64,000 bases of DNA from DATATV01 sp035551355 (GCA_035551355.1 DASZNF010000005.1:1-64000), one strand, 5' to 3'. Counted from the stretch's first letter, positions 51,032-59,570 are shown. The notes: generated from the letters alone by a model not told the origin. Numbers and translations: made by a program.

Positions 51032-51449
51032 CTCGATCCGTCCCGCTGTGCCCGGCCAACAGCTCCAGCGACACCCGGTATCCGGTTTCGGCGGTGGTGA
51101 GTTGTTCCTGCGCGGAGTCGGCCAGCGCCCGGATGATCTGCCAGCCCAGCGGGTCGGCCGACGGCGGCGTCGGCTGGTCGGCTTCGACCAGCAGATGCAT
51201 CCACAGGCCCTCCGCGCCCGGCTCCAGCCGGCAGATGAGCATCGAGTCGGGGCGGCTCAGCCGCACCAGCAACGAGCAGGCCTCGTCGACCAGGACCCGC
51301 AGGTCCTCCAGTACATCGAGGTCGAAATCCATTCGCATGGCCACATCGACCGCGAACGACCGGAGCAGACCGACCTGCTCGGCGTCCGCGCTGGTGCGAA
51401 TTTCCACGTCCCGCACCCGTTGCGGACGACTCGTCTGGAGCTCAGACAC
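51024..51449 (-). CDS. rsbW: RsbW-like anti-sigma factor with degenerate HATPase motifs
   Basis: 141 aa from the GTG at 51449 (VSELQTSRPQRVRDVEIRTSADAE), with GAGGG upstream. Overall GHKL layout is recognisable ('LLRSFAVDVAMRMDFDLDVLEDLRVLVDEACSLLVRL', 'ADPLGWQIIRALADSAQEQ'). In the N-box DEACSLL the metal-binding Asn is not present, and no DxGxG G1 box is seen, so ATP-dependent kinase activity is doubtful. It overlaps the sigma gene and most likely acts as its anti-sigma factor. Longer starts (GTG at 51455, ATG at 51509) are possible. Confidence 0.8.
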   Translation of the reverse strand: MSELQTSRPQRVRDVEIRTSADAEQVGLLRSFAVDVAMRMDFDLDVLEDLRVLVDEACSLLVRLSRPDSMLICRLEPGAEGLWMHLLVEADQPTPPSADPLGWQIIRALADSAQEQLTTAETGYRVSLELLAGHSGTDRGE

Positions 51450-51927
51450 GCACACCCTCCTGCCCTCGGTACACCGCGAACCGTACCGCGCCCCCGGGTG
51501 GTGGGACACGGCACGGATGCCCGCCGCGACCTGCGGATGGGCAGCCGGTCACCCGGGTGGACGAACACATCCACGCACAGATACCACCGGGGCCGGGCGG
51601 CCAAACCAACGCCTGCCCGAGACCTCAGTGGAGGGTCGGCTGTCCGGGGCCGTCCGGAGGTCGCGGCCGGGGCTGGCGCCCGCGTGGCGTGGGCCGGAAC
51701 GGTCGGCTCACGCGAGTGACCTGCGCGAATCCCGGAGGCCATTCCGGTGCCCATTCCCTGCTTTTCGACACCAGATGACCGGAGGCAGTCGCGTGACCAC
51801 GGATCACGCTGTCGATTCTGGCGATGCCAGCTCCGAAAACCGACCCGAATGGCCGGAAAAGAGCTTCCTCAGGCAACTTTTCCGGCCGGTGTTCGAAATC
51901 CCCTACCCGTCGCGCGAAAACCGGGAT
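51450..51927. other. 478-bp intergenic region between rsbW and icmF
   Basis: No convincing coding frame on either strand. It holds the icmF terminator hairpin (51851-51887) and must contain the promoter of the rsbW-sigB operon, although no clear SigB-type (GTTT...GGGTA) or housekeeping pair could be picked out. A plus-strand GTG at 51793 with GGAGG 6 nt upstream opens a frame that only continues as the antisense of icmF. Confidence 0.6.
51851..51887 (-). terminator. Hairpin terminator of icmF
   Basis: Perfect 11-bp stem GGCCGGAAAAG / CTTTTCCGGCC with a 15-nt loop, 41 nt beyond the icmF stop on the minus strand. No T tract follows. Confidence 0.65.
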
Positions 51928-54900
51928 TCAGATGTTGCGCCGGTACTGGCCGCCCACCTCGAACAGCGCCTCGGTGATCTGGCCCAGGGTGCACACCCGG
52001 GCCGCGTCCATCAGCACCGCGAACACGTTCTCCCCGCCGGTCGCGGCCGCCTTCAGCCGGGACAGCGCCGCTTCGGAGTCGCCGCGGTGGTTCTGGGCGA
52101 AGGCGCGGGTGCGGTCGACCTGCGAGCGCTTCTCCTCCTCGGTGGCCCGGGCCAGTTCGACCTCGGTCACCTCGTCGGCCTCGCCCTCGGGCGGCAGGAA
52201 GGTGTTCACCCCGACCAGCGGCAACGAGCCGTCGTGCTTGCGGTGCTCGTAGAGCATGGACTCGTCCTGGATGCGGCCGCGCTGGTAGCCGGTCTCCATC
52301 GCGCCAAGCACCCCGCCGCGCTCGGAGATCCGCTCGAACTCGGCCAGCACCGCCTCCTCGACCAGGTCGGTCAGCTCGTCGATGACGAACGAACCCTGCA
52401 ACGGGTTCTCGTTCATCGACAGGCCCCACTCCTTGTTGATGATCAGCTGGATGGCCATGGCCCGGCGCACCGAGGACTCGGTCGGCGTGGTGATCGCCTC
52501 GTCGTAGGCATTGGTGTGCAAGGAATTGCAGTTGTCGTAGAGCGCGCACAGCGCCTGCAGGGTGGTACGGATGTCGTTGAAGTTCATCTCCTGCGCGTGC
52601 AGCGACCGGCCGGAGGTCTGCACGTGGTATTTGAACTTCTGGCCGCGCTCGTTGGCGCCGTAGCGCTCGCGCATGGCGACCGCCCAGATCCGCCGGGCCA
52701 CCCGGCCGATCACCGAGTACTCGGCGTCCATCCCGTTGGAGAAGAAGAACGACAGGTTCGGCGCGAAGTCGTCGATGTCCATGCCGCGGGCCAGATAGGA
52801 CTCCACATAGGTCAGTCCGTTGGCCAGGGTGAAGGCCAGCTGGCTGATCGGGTTCGCCCCGGCCTCGGCGATGTGGTAGCCGGAGATGGACACCGAGTAG
52901 AAGTTGCGCACCTTGTTGGCGATGAACCATTCCTGGATGTCGGCCATCATGCGCAGGCTGAACTCGGTGGAGAAGATGCAGGTGTTCTGGCCCTGATCCT
53001 CCTTGAGGATGTCGGCCTGCACGGTGCCGCGCACGGTGGCCAGCGCGGTCGCGGCGAGCTCGGTCCGCTCCACATCGGACGGTTCGCGGTCGTGCTCGGC
53101 CCGGAAGCGCTCGACGTTCTGGTCGATCGCGGTGTTCAGGAAGAAGGCCAGGATGGTCGGCGCCGGGCCGTTGATGGTCATGGACACCGAGGTGGTCGGC
53201 GAGGTCAGGTCGAACCCGGAGTACAGCGCCCGCATGTCGTCCAGCGAGGCGATGGACACCCCGGAGGTGCCGATCTTGCCGTACACGTCGGGCGGGGTGT
53301 CCGGGTCGCGCCCGTAGAGGGTCACCGAGTCGAACGCGGTGGACAGCCGGGTGGCCTCGGATCCTTCGGACAGGTACTTGAACCGGCGGTTGGTGCGGAA
53401 CGCGTCGCCCTCCCCGGCGAACATCCGGGCCGGGTCCTCACCCTCCCGTTTGAACGGGAAAACCCCTGCCGTGTAGGGGAAGTATCCGGGCAGGTTCTCC
53501 TTGCGCAGGAACCGCACCAGGCTGCCGTCCTCGTCGTAGGAGGGCAGCGCGACCCGGCGGATCTTGTTGCCGGACAAGGTTTCCCGGGTCAGCTGGGTGC
53601 GCAGTTCCTTGTCCCGCACGTGAACCACCAGCTCGTCGCCGGAGTAGTCCTCGACCAGCCTGGGCCAGCCGGCCAGCAGTCCGGTGGTGGTCGGGTCGAC
53701 CGCGTGCTCGGCCTTGGCCAGCAGTTCGTCCAGCGCGGTGACCTCGGCGCCGGCCTCGGTCAGTTCGGCCCGGGCGGCGCGCAGGTGGGCCGCCCGGCGC
53801 ACCGCGGCGACCTGGTCCTCGGTGTCGCGGTGGTAGTCCCGCACGGTCTGTGCGATCTCGGCCAGGTAGCGGACCCGCTGGGCGGGCACCACGGTGGCCG
53901 CCGAGGTGGACACCTTGCCCTCGACCTCGGCCAGCGCCCCGTCGCCCACCGGCAGCCCGCGCTCGGCCAGTTCGCCGCGCAGGTGCTGGTACAGGGCGGT
54001 GACGCCGTCGTCGTTGAAGGTGGCCGCGCTGGTGCCGAACACCGGCATGTCCTGCCAGGTCCGGCCGAACGCCTCCCGGTTGCGCACCAGCTGCCGGGCC
54101 ACGTCGCGGCGCGCGTCCTCGGCGCCGCGCCGCTCGAACTTGTTGATGGCCACCGCGTCGGCGAAGTCGAGCATGTCGATCTTCTCCAGCTGCGAGGCCG
54201 CGCCGAACTCCGGCGTCATCACGTACAGCGAGACGTCCACGTAGGGCACGATCGCCGCGTCGCCCTGCCCGATGCCCGGCGTCTCCACGATCACCAGGTC
54301 GAAACCGGCGGCCCGGCAGGCCTTGATCGACTCGGCCAGCCCGTCGGGCACCTCGGCCCCGGGCCGCCGGGTGGCCAGTGAGCGGAAGAACACCCGATCT
54401 CCGGTCAGGCAGTTCATCCGGATCCGGTCGCCCAGCAGTGCCCCGCCGCCGCGCCGCCGGCTCGGGTCGATGGCCAGCACCGCGACTCGCAGCTTGTCCT
54501 GCTGGTCCAGGCGGATCCGGCGGACCAGCTCGTCGGTCAGCGAGGACTTGCCCGCACCGCCGGTGCCGGTGATGCCCAGCACCGGGACTTCCCGGCCCTC
54601 AGTGGCCCGGTCCAGCCCGGTGCGCTCCGCTTCGGTCAGCTCGCCGGCCTCGATGCGGGTGATCAGCCGGGCCAGCGCCTGCGGCTCACCGGCGGCCAGC
54701 GCGTCCGGCGCGGGCCCCGGGGCGGCGGCCAGATCGGTGTCGCAGGCCTCGATCATGGAGTTGATCATGCGGGCCAGACCCAGGCGCTGGCCGTCGGCCG
54801 GGGAGAAGATCCGGGCCACGCCACGGGAGTGCAGCAACTCGATCTCGGCCGGCACGATCACCCCGCCGCCCCCGCCGAACACCTTGATGTGCCCGGCACC

Positions 54901-55170
54901 GCGCTGTGTCAGCAGCTCCACCAGGTAGCTGAAGTACTCGACGTGGCCACCCTGGTAGGCGCTGATCGCGATGCCCTGCACATCCTCGGAAATGGCCGCG
55001 TCGACCACTTCGCGCACGGACCGGTTGTGCCCCAGGTGGATCACCTCGGCGCCCTGGGACTGCAGGATGCGCCGCATGATGTTGATCGCGGCGTCGTGCC
55101 CGTCGAACAGGCTGGCCGCGGTGACGAAGCGGACCGGGTGCACCGGCACGTACAGCTCTGCGGTGGCCAT
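51928..55170 (-). CDS. icmF: Fused isobutyryl-CoA mutase (B12-dependent, with G-protein chaperone domain)
   Basis: 1080 aa, ATG with GGAGGAG upstream. Domain order of IcmF: cobalamin-binding domain (1 to about 135; D23-G-H25-D motif in SLFDGHDAAINIM), MeaI-type GTPase (about 190-430; P-loop GTGGAGKSS near 200, 'VETPGIGQGD', 'INKFERRG') and the substrate-binding mutase barrel (about 520-1080; 'PTTSVSMTINGPAPTILAFFLNTAID', 'NPLQGSFVIDELTDLVEEA'). Interconverts isobutyryl-CoA and n-butyryl-CoA, with possible activity on isovaleryl/pivalyl-CoA, linking valine catabolism and fatty-acid or polyketide precursor supply. The built-in GTPase loads and protects the cofactor. It is monocistronic here, with a terminator after it. 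Confidence 0.95.
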   Translation of the reverse strand: MATAELYVPVHPVRFVTAASLFDGHDAAINIMRRILQSQGAEVIHLGHNRSVREVVDAAISEDVQGIAISAYQGGHVEYFSYLVELLTQRGAGHIKVFGGGGGVIVPAEIELLHSRGVARIFSPADGQRLGLARMINSMIEACDTDLAAAPGPAPDALAAGEPQALARLITRIEAGELTEAERTGLDRATEGREVPVLGITGTGGAGKSSLTDELVRRIRLDQQDKLRVAVLAIDPSRRRGGGALLGDRIRMNCLTGDRVFFRSLATRRPGAEVPDGLAESIKACRAAGFDLVIVETPGIGQGDAAIVPYVDVSLYVMTPEFGAASQLEKIDMLDFADAVAINKFERRGAEDARRDVARQLVRNREAFGRTWQDMPVFGTSAATFNDDGVTALYQHLRGELAERGLPVGDGALAEVEGKVSTSAATVVPAQRVRYLAEIAQTVRDYHRDTEDQVAAVRRAAHLRAARAELTEAGAEVTALDELLAKAEHAVDPTTTGLLAGWPRLVEDYSGDELVVHVRDKELRTQLTRETLSGNKIRRVALPSYDEDGSLVRFLRKENLPGYFPYTAGVFPFKREGEDPARMFAGEGDAFRTNRRFKYLSEGSEATRLSTAFDSVTLYGRDPDTPPDVYGKIGTSGVSIASLDDMRALYSGFDLTSPTTSVSMTINGPAPTILAFFLNTAIDQNVERFRAEHDREPSDVERTELAATALATVRGTVQADILKEDQGQNTCIFSTEFSLRMMADIQEWFIANKVRNFYSVSISGYHIAEAGANPISQLAFTLANGLTYVESYLARGMDIDDFAPNLSFFFSNGMDAEYSVIGRVARRIWAVAMRERYGANERGQKFKYHVQTSGRSLHAQEMNFNDIRTTLQALCALYDNCNSLHTNAYDEAITTPTESSVRRAMAIQLIINKEWGLSMNENPLQGSFVIDELTDLVEEAVLAEFERISERGGVLGAMETGYQRGRIQDESMLYEHRKHDGSLPLVGVNTFLPPEGEADEVTEVELARATEEEKRSQVDRTRAFAQNHRGDSEAALSRLKAAATGGENVFAVLMDAARVCTLGQITEALFEVGGQYRRNI

Positions 55171-55230
55171 GGGGATCTCCTCCGGCACTGTGCCCGGCTG
55201 AAGCGTCGGTTCGCCCCAGCCACCTCCATC

Positions 55231-55268
55231 ATCGGACACCAAATAGTCTTACTTCCTACTATCGGACA
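55231..55268. promoter_or_regulatory. Direct and inverted repeats in the icmF upstream region
   Basis: ATCGGACA occurs at 55231-55238 and 55261-55268 (30 bp apart), and ATAGT (55243-55247)/ACTAT (55258-55262) forms a dyad between them. The region is A+T-rich relative to its surroundings. Located 60-100 bp before the icmF start, where a promoter and regulator site are expected. No regulator gene is adjacent. Confidence 0.35.
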
Positions 55269-55418
55269 TGCAATCGCTGTGCGCAACGTCACCAGGCCGA
55301 CGGGAGGGCGAGCCCGGCCGCCAAGCCCTTGACCAGCCGGTTTGCGCATGACAACTATTCACATACGCAAATCCTTGGCCGGCGATGAGTTCCCGGCCGG
55401 GCTACCGTCTACCCCGGC

Positions 55419-56093
55419 ATGGCGACCTTCGTGTTGATTCCCGGGGCGGCGACCGGACCGGACTACTGGAGCCCGCTGGTGGCCGCGCTGCACGACCGCG
55501 GCCACGGCTCGGTGACCCCGGATCTGCCCTGCGAAGACGATTCCGCCGGCCTGGCCGAGTACGCCGACACGGTGGTCGCGGCCGCCGCCGGGCACCCCGA
55601 CCCGGTGGTGGTCGGCCACTCGCTGGGCGGGTTCACCGCACCGCTGGTGTGCGACCGGCTGCCGGTCCGCCAACTGGTGCTGTTGTCCGCGATGATCCCG
55701 GCGCCCGGGGAGACGGTCGACCAGTGGTGGAGCACCACCGGCTACCGGCAGGCCCGAGCCGAGCTGGACGCGGCCGACGGCCTGGACCCGGACGACCCGC
55801 TGGCGCTGTACTGCACCGGGGTGGACCCGGAGGTGGCCCGGCGCCAGCTGGCCCGATCGCGGCCGCAGTCGGGCACCCCGTGCGGCCAGCCGTGGCCACT
55901 GGCCGCGTGGCCGGACGTGCCGACCCGGTTCCTGCTCTGCCGGGACGACCGGTTCTTCCCGGCGCCGTTCATGCGTGAGCTGGTGCGCACCCGGCTGGGC
56001 ATCGAACCGGAGGAGGTCCCGGGCGGGCACCTGGCAGTGCTCAGTCACGCCGGGGAAATCGCCGACCAGCTGGTGTCCGGGCTCCGAGATTGA
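55419..56093 (+). CDS. Alpha/beta hydrolase
   Basis: 224 aa. Family pattern 'ATFVLIPGAATGPDYWSPLVAALHDRGHGSVTPDLPCEDDSAGLAEYADTVV', nucleophile elbow 'VVVGHSLGGFTAPLV' (Ser about 68), Asp in 'FLLCRDDRFFPAPFM' and terminal His in 'VPGGHLAVLSH'. Resembles small esterases and hydroxynitrile-lyase/salicylate-esterase-like proteins of actinomycetes. Complete triad, no signal peptide. Single gene, divergent from icmF across 248 bp and convergent with a MarR gene. Confidence 0.88.
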   Translation: MATFVLIPGAATGPDYWSPLVAALHDRGHGSVTPDLPCEDDSAGLAEYADTVVAAAAGHPDPVVVGHSLGGFTAPLVCDRLPVRQLVLLSAMIPAPGETVDQWWSTTGYRQARAELDAADGLDPDDPLALYCTGVDPEVARRQLARSRPQSGTPCGQPWPLAAWPDVPTRFLLCRDDRFFPAPFMRELVRTRLGIEPEEVPGGHLAVLSHAGEIADQLVSGLRD

Positions 56094-56124
56094 GGAGTCC
56101 ACATCGGACTGTACGGTGCGCGGC

Positions 56125-56643
56125 TCAGATCCAGTCGGTGGTGCCGGAACCGTCCACCAGCGCCACCGACGGCTCGCCGCCGGCGTCGGTGAACGCCTCG
56201 AGCGCGTCCACCAGACCCTGGCGGTGTTTGACCGGCATCCGCCCGACGATCCGGGAGATGTCCCGGCGGCGGCGCTGGGTCACCTGGCGCACCACCGCGG
56301 CGCCGGTGTCGGTCAGATTCACCACGACCTCCCGGCGCGAGGTCGGATTCACCTCCCGGCTGACCAGCCCCACCGCGATCAGCCGGTCGATCATCCGGGT
56401 CGCGGTGGAGGGGTTCACGCCGAGCTGGTCGGCCAGCATGGACAGATTGACCGCGCCCCGGGTGGACAGCACGACCAGCAACCGGAACTGCGGCAAGGTG
56501 ATCGACTCATCGATCGCCGCGATGGACCGGGCGGAAAGCGCGACCAGCAAGCGGGACGCGGTGAGCACGGCATCGGTCACCGCATCCGCGTCGCCGCTGG
56601 TCCGGCCGCTGGATCTGGGCACCGAAGATGCCTGGCGAGTCAT
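56125..56643 (-). CDS. MarR-family transcriptional regulator
   Basis: 172 aa. Winged HTH: 'ITLPQFRLLVVLSTRGAVNLSMLADQLGVNPSTATRMIDRLIAVGLVSREVNPTSRREVVVNLTDTGAAVV', preceded by about 20 disordered residues. ATG at 56643 with AAGGTG upstream. A TTGAC/GTCAA dyad lies about 60 bp upstream, in line with autoregulation. It is in the same broad class as the two MarR genes at 48-49 kb, but they are not adjacent. Confidence 0.88.
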   Translation of the reverse strand: MTRQASSVPRSSGRTSGDADAVTDAVLTASRLLVALSARSIAAIDESITLPQFRLLVVLSTRGAVNLSMLADQLGVNPSTATRMIDRLIAVGLVSREVNPTSRREVVVNLTDTGAAVVRQVTQRRRRDISRIVGRMPVKHRQGLVDALEAFTDAGGEPSVALVDGSGTTDWI

Positions 56644-56690
56644 GTCACCTTTCTACCCGATCCCCGGGCGAGGGAGATGTTCGCCACCGT

Positions 56691-56728
56691 CAATTGCTCT
56701 TGACAACGATTACACTGGTCAATAATTG
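56691..56728. promoter_or_regulatory. MarR operator-like dyad TTGAC-N13-GTCAA with outer CAATT/AATTG
   Basis: TTGAC (56700-56704) and GTCAA (56718-56722), flanked by CAATT (56691-56695) and AATTG (56724-56728). TTGACA-17-TAATTG within it also reads as a plus-strand promoter, but no plus gene follows. The rest of the gap to 56935 holds only a CTGCTCCG hairpin (56732-56749). Confidence 0.4.
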
Positions 56729-56935
56729 CGACTGCTCCGAACGGAGCAGCACCCGGCTTTTCCCGGCCATCCGGCGCCGGCCGTGAGTCCGAATGCCGCA
56801 CGACCGGTTGCGCGTGCGGTCGCCCGCAGTGCGCAACCGGCCTCCCGGCCACTGTCGACATCCAGCCCAGACCCTTGCCCGGGACAACGGTTGTCCAGTG
56901 CCGTCGCGCGGAGGTCAGCCCGCGCGGGTGGTCGG

Positions 56936-57565
56936 TCAGACCACGCAGACCGACCGGGCGGCCACCGCGAACGCGTGCCGGTGCACCGCGTCCAGCCGGT
57001 GCGTCAGTTCTTCCTCCACCCCGGCCGCCAGCAAATCGGCGGTGCACAGCGGCTGGTGGTCGCGCAGCTGCTCGGTGGCCACCAGCTGGCCGAGCAGCTC
57101 GGTGGTGAGCTGGTCCAGCTGGGCCCGGATGAAGCCCAGATCGGGCCGGGAGGTCGGCGCGCTGGCCGGATCCTGCGTCCAGTGCCGGAACAGTCCCTTC
57201 TGGACGACCTTGCTGGCCGCGATCTGATCGGAGAAGAACCGCACCGTCGAGGGCACGTCCAGCCCCAGATCCCCGGCCCGCTGGGCCACCGCGGTCAGTT
57301 CCTGCTGTTCCCGCACCGGATCGTCGATCGGTTGCCCGGTGCCGAACTTGGCCGCCGCCACCTGGTCGCTGATCAGCAACCGCTGGACGATCAGCTCGGC
57401 CAGCGGCCGCAGTCCGGTTTCGGCGGGCGCGTCGGCGGCGGTGGCCCGGGCCGCCGCCGGGCCGCCGGCCGCGGCGGCCGTCGGCGGCACACAGGCCAGC
57501 CACAACGCCAGCACCGCGATCGAGCCGACCAGCGTGGCCTGACGACGAATTCCGGTGACGGACAT
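56936..57565 (-). CDS. Secreted chorismate mutase, AroQ gamma type
   Basis: 209 aa from the ATG at 57565; a GTG at 57571 (2 residues longer) is equally possible. Signal peptide about 1-33 (GIRRQATLVGSIAVLALWLACVPPTAAAA). Mature all-helical domain with 'LAELIVQRLLISDQVAAAKFGTGQPIDDPVREQQELTAVAQRAGDLGLD' and 'FFSDQIAASKVVQKGLFRHWTQDPA', the pattern of exported chorismate mutases such as the mycobacterial enzyme. Converts chorismate to prephenate outside the cytoplasm; the physiological reason is unknown. Two Cys (CT, CVV) near the end may form a disulphide. Confidence 0.85.
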   Translation of the reverse strand: MSVTGIRRQATLVGSIAVLALWLACVPPTAAAAGGPAAARATAADAPAETGLRPLAELIVQRLLISDQVAAAKFGTGQPIDDPVREQQELTAVAQRAGDLGLDVPSTVRFFSDQIAASKVVQKGLFRHWTQDPASAPTSRPDLGFIRAQLDQLTTELLGQLVATEQLRDHQPLCTADLLAAGVEEELTHRLDAVHRHAFAVAARSVCVV

Positions 57566-57663
57566 CGGCACGGTTCCCCTTTCCGGTCAATGAATCCGAT
57601 TTCGGAGTGTGCCACGCCGCTCGGCCGGACGCAGTCGTTCTCGCCCGGGCGGGCACGAATACG

Positions 57664-58432
57664 TCAGGCCTGAATGCCGTGCCGCTTGATGTAGCGCACG
57701 TGGAAGACGATGATCCCGGCCGGCAGCACCAGCCACTGCACCGTGCCGGCCAGCGGAATGGCGTCCAGCGGCAGCGTGTAGGCCAGCACCACCCGGACCA
57801 CCGCGTCCAGCGCGAGCCCCAGCCCCAGCCCCCACACGGTGGTGAGCACCCGCAGCCGGTGCCGGAAATCCGGTTCGTTGTGCCACCGGGCGTCCCATTT
57901 CCGCGCCCCGGCCTCGCCGATCTTGGCCACCACGATCGACACGGACGCGGTGCGCAGGAACGGCCTGCTGGTGAACAGCGTGCCCAGCATCCACAGTCCG
58001 ATCAGCGCGGTCAGCCAGCCGTCCCGGATCAGCAACACCCGCGGATCACCGGTCACCACCGACATCAGCGCGCCCACCAGCAGCAGGGCCAGGGGTGAAC
58101 ACCGGCATGGCCGCGATCCGGCGGTTGCGCACCATGCCGTAGCCGATCCACGGCACGGTCAGCAGCCCGCCCAGGATCAGCGCGGGCAGGCTGCCCACCC
58201 CCAGCGCGCGCAGCCCGTAGTACCCGCCCAGCGGCAGGGCGAGCTCGAACAGCAACTGCCGGGCCAGGTGCCCGCGTAACCGCCGCGTCTTCTCCCTGCC
58301 GCCGGGCGCCTCCGGTTCGGCCCTCGACGCCGTTGGCGTGGCGCTCGGCGCGATCGGCCCGGCCTGTTCGACGGCCCTTGCTCGGCTGAGCAAGAAATTG
58401 TCCAGGCGAGCGGCGACGAGCCGGCGAGCCAT
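57664..58432 (-). pseudogene. VC0807-family membrane protein gene with a single-base frameshift
   Basis: Two abutting minus-strand frames make one family-like protein of about 255 aa. The first part (ATG 58432) runs '...QLLFELALPLGGYYGLRALG...IGYGMVRNRRIAAMPVFT', then shifts out of frame. The second, in another frame, continues 'LALLLVGALMSVVTGDPRVLLIRDGWLTALIGLWMLGTLF' and ends 'VFHVRYIKRHG'. Removing one base from GGGG at 58092-58095 restores a continuous reading through a transmembrane helix. At least five hydrophobic segments are visible. A true inactivating insertion or a homopolymer sequencing error cannot be distinguished from one sequence. Confidence 0.8.
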
Positions 58433-58536
58433 TCGGAGCCGGGCAGCCGGACGGCCCGGCGGCCAACCGGCTACCGGGCCATCACCGTCTCCTGTGGATT
58501 GCCCGAAACCCCTTGCGGGAAAAGGGACTCTCGCGA

Positions 58537-59349
58537 TCAGAGCTTGCGGCCGACCCCCGCGTAGACCCCCGAACGCACCGCTTCGTCCGCGTCCACCGGG
58601 ATCTGCGAGCGCCAGGCCGGGGTGAACACCAGGCCGGGCTCGATCAGTTCGTAGCCGTCGAAGAACTGCTCGACGTCGGGCCGCGGGCGCAACTGGACCT
58701 GGTTCGCGGTGCCCCGGTAGGCGTCACCGAAGGCCTGCAGGTCGGGCCGGTTGTCCGTGGTGCCGTGCGAAATGACCAGGTAGGAACCGGGAACGGAGGC
58801 GTCCCGATAGCGTTTCACGATATCCTGCGGATTGTCCTGGTCGAGCACGAAGTGCAGAATTGTGCACATGATGACCACGATCGGACGGTCGAAATCCAGA
58901 ATCCGGCGAGTGACCGGATTCCGCAGAACGGCGTCCGGATCGCGGATGTCGGCGGCCACGATATCGGCCCGCTCATTTCCCTCCAGAATGAGCTGACTGT
59001 GCGCGACCGCGACCGGTTCGTTGTCCACGTAGATCACCCGGGAGGCCGGGTTGATCTTCTGCGCGACCTCGTGCACGTTGCCCGCGGTCGGGATCCCCGA
59101 GCCGAGGTCGATGAACTGGTCGACGCCCGCCTCGGTCAGCTCGCGCACGGCGCGGCCGAGGAACTGCCGGTTCATCCGGGCCACGTGTTTCACGTCCGGC
59201 AACAATTGCTCGGCGCGGCGGCCGAATTCGCGATCCACATCGAAATTGTTCGCGCCGTCGAGATACCAGTCGTAAACTCGCGCGGCATTGGGCATGGTCG
59301 TGTCGACGCCGGCCGGAATCCAGTCGGTCGCGGGACGCCTCTCCTGCAT
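58537..59349 (-). CDS. SAM-dependent methyltransferase, DUF574 (Methyltransf_19) family
   Basis: 270 aa. Family hallmarks: 'PNAARVYDWYLDGANNFDVDREFGRRAEQLLPDVKHVARMNRQFLGRAVREL', SAM site 'QFIDLGSGIPTAGNVHEVAQ', 'VIYVDNEPVAVAHSQLIL' and 'IMCTILHFVLDQDNPQDIVKRY'. These actinobacterial proteins are numerous and their substrates mostly unknown, though some occur in natural-product loci. The ATG at 59349 is 7 nt after TAGAAC on the minus strand (59362-59357), suggesting a leaderless mRNA. Divergent from the metS leader. Confidence 0.88.
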   Translation of the reverse strand: MQERRPATDWIPAGVDTTMPNAARVYDWYLDGANNFDVDREFGRRAEQLLPDVKHVARMNRQFLGRAVRELTEAGVDQFIDLGSGIPTAGNVHEVAQKINPASRVIYVDNEPVAVAHSQLILEGNERADIVAADIRDPDAVLRNPVTRRILDFDRPIVVIMCTILHFVLDQDNPQDIVKRYRDASVPGSYLVISHGTTDNRPDLQAFGDAYRGTANQVQLRPRPDVEQFFDGYELIEPGLVFTPAWRSQIPVDADEAVRSGVYAGVGRKL

Positions 59350-59416
59350 GAGGGCAGTTCTACCACCGTTTGGATCACCCACGCGAGCGGAGACACGCAG
59401 CGCGACACCGCAATGC

Positions 59417-59422
59417 TAGAAT
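59417..59422 (+). promoter_or_regulatory. -10 box TAGAAT of the metS leader transcript
   Basis: TAGAAT followed after 7 nt by the ATG at 59430 gives a leaderless transcript starting at the leader ORF. No good -35 is seen at 17 nt, as is common for such promoters. Confidence 0.55.
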
Positions 59423-59429
59423 AGTAACC

Positions 59430-59477
59430 ATGATCACGTCCTCGGCGTTGGAGATGATGTCCCGCTCGCGGGGCTGA
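59430..59477 (+). CDS. Putative metS leader peptide with tandem Met codons
   Basis: A 15-codon ORF reading MITSSALEMMSRSRG, ending in TGA. It begins exactly 7 nt after a TAGAAT -10 box, so it is likely translated from a leaderless mRNA. Codons 9 and 10 are both ATG (3 Met in 15), placed 95 nt before the start of a methionyl-tRNA synthetase gene. Stalling at Met codons when charged Met-tRNA is scarce would fit an attenuation mechanism. No protein-level evidence; the call rests on position and codon content. Confidence 0.55.
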   Translation: MITSSALEMMSRSRG

Positions 59478-59570
59478 CCGACGCTGGACGAACCCATTTC
59501 GCCAGGCCCCGCAAGTTCGGGGCCGAGATTGCTGTGTGCGGAGCCCCGAGCCGATGTCCCTCGGAGGTTC
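59478..59570 (+). promoter_or_regulatory. Candidate attenuator hairpins between leader peptide and metS
   Basis: GGCCCCG-caagtt-CGGGGCC (59505-59511 / 59518-59524) is a 7-bp all-GC hairpin. Its right arm CGGGGC can instead pair with GCCCCG (59543-59548), and CCGAG (59546-59550) can pair with CTCGG (59560-59564), partly masking the metS ribosome site GGAGG (59563-59567). Mutually exclusive structures of this kind fit ribosome-dependent control. Confidence 0.45.

Noticed and set aside
51793..51927. Plus-strand small ORF starting GTG 51793 behind GGAGG
   Set aside because: It does not terminate before running into antisense icmF and includes the icmF terminator hairpin; no supporting features.
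50905..54381. Plus-strand open frame of about 1,150 codons opposite sigma/rsbW and icmF
   Set aside because: It spans two unrelated antisense genes and an intergenic region and has no start signal fitting a gene of that size.
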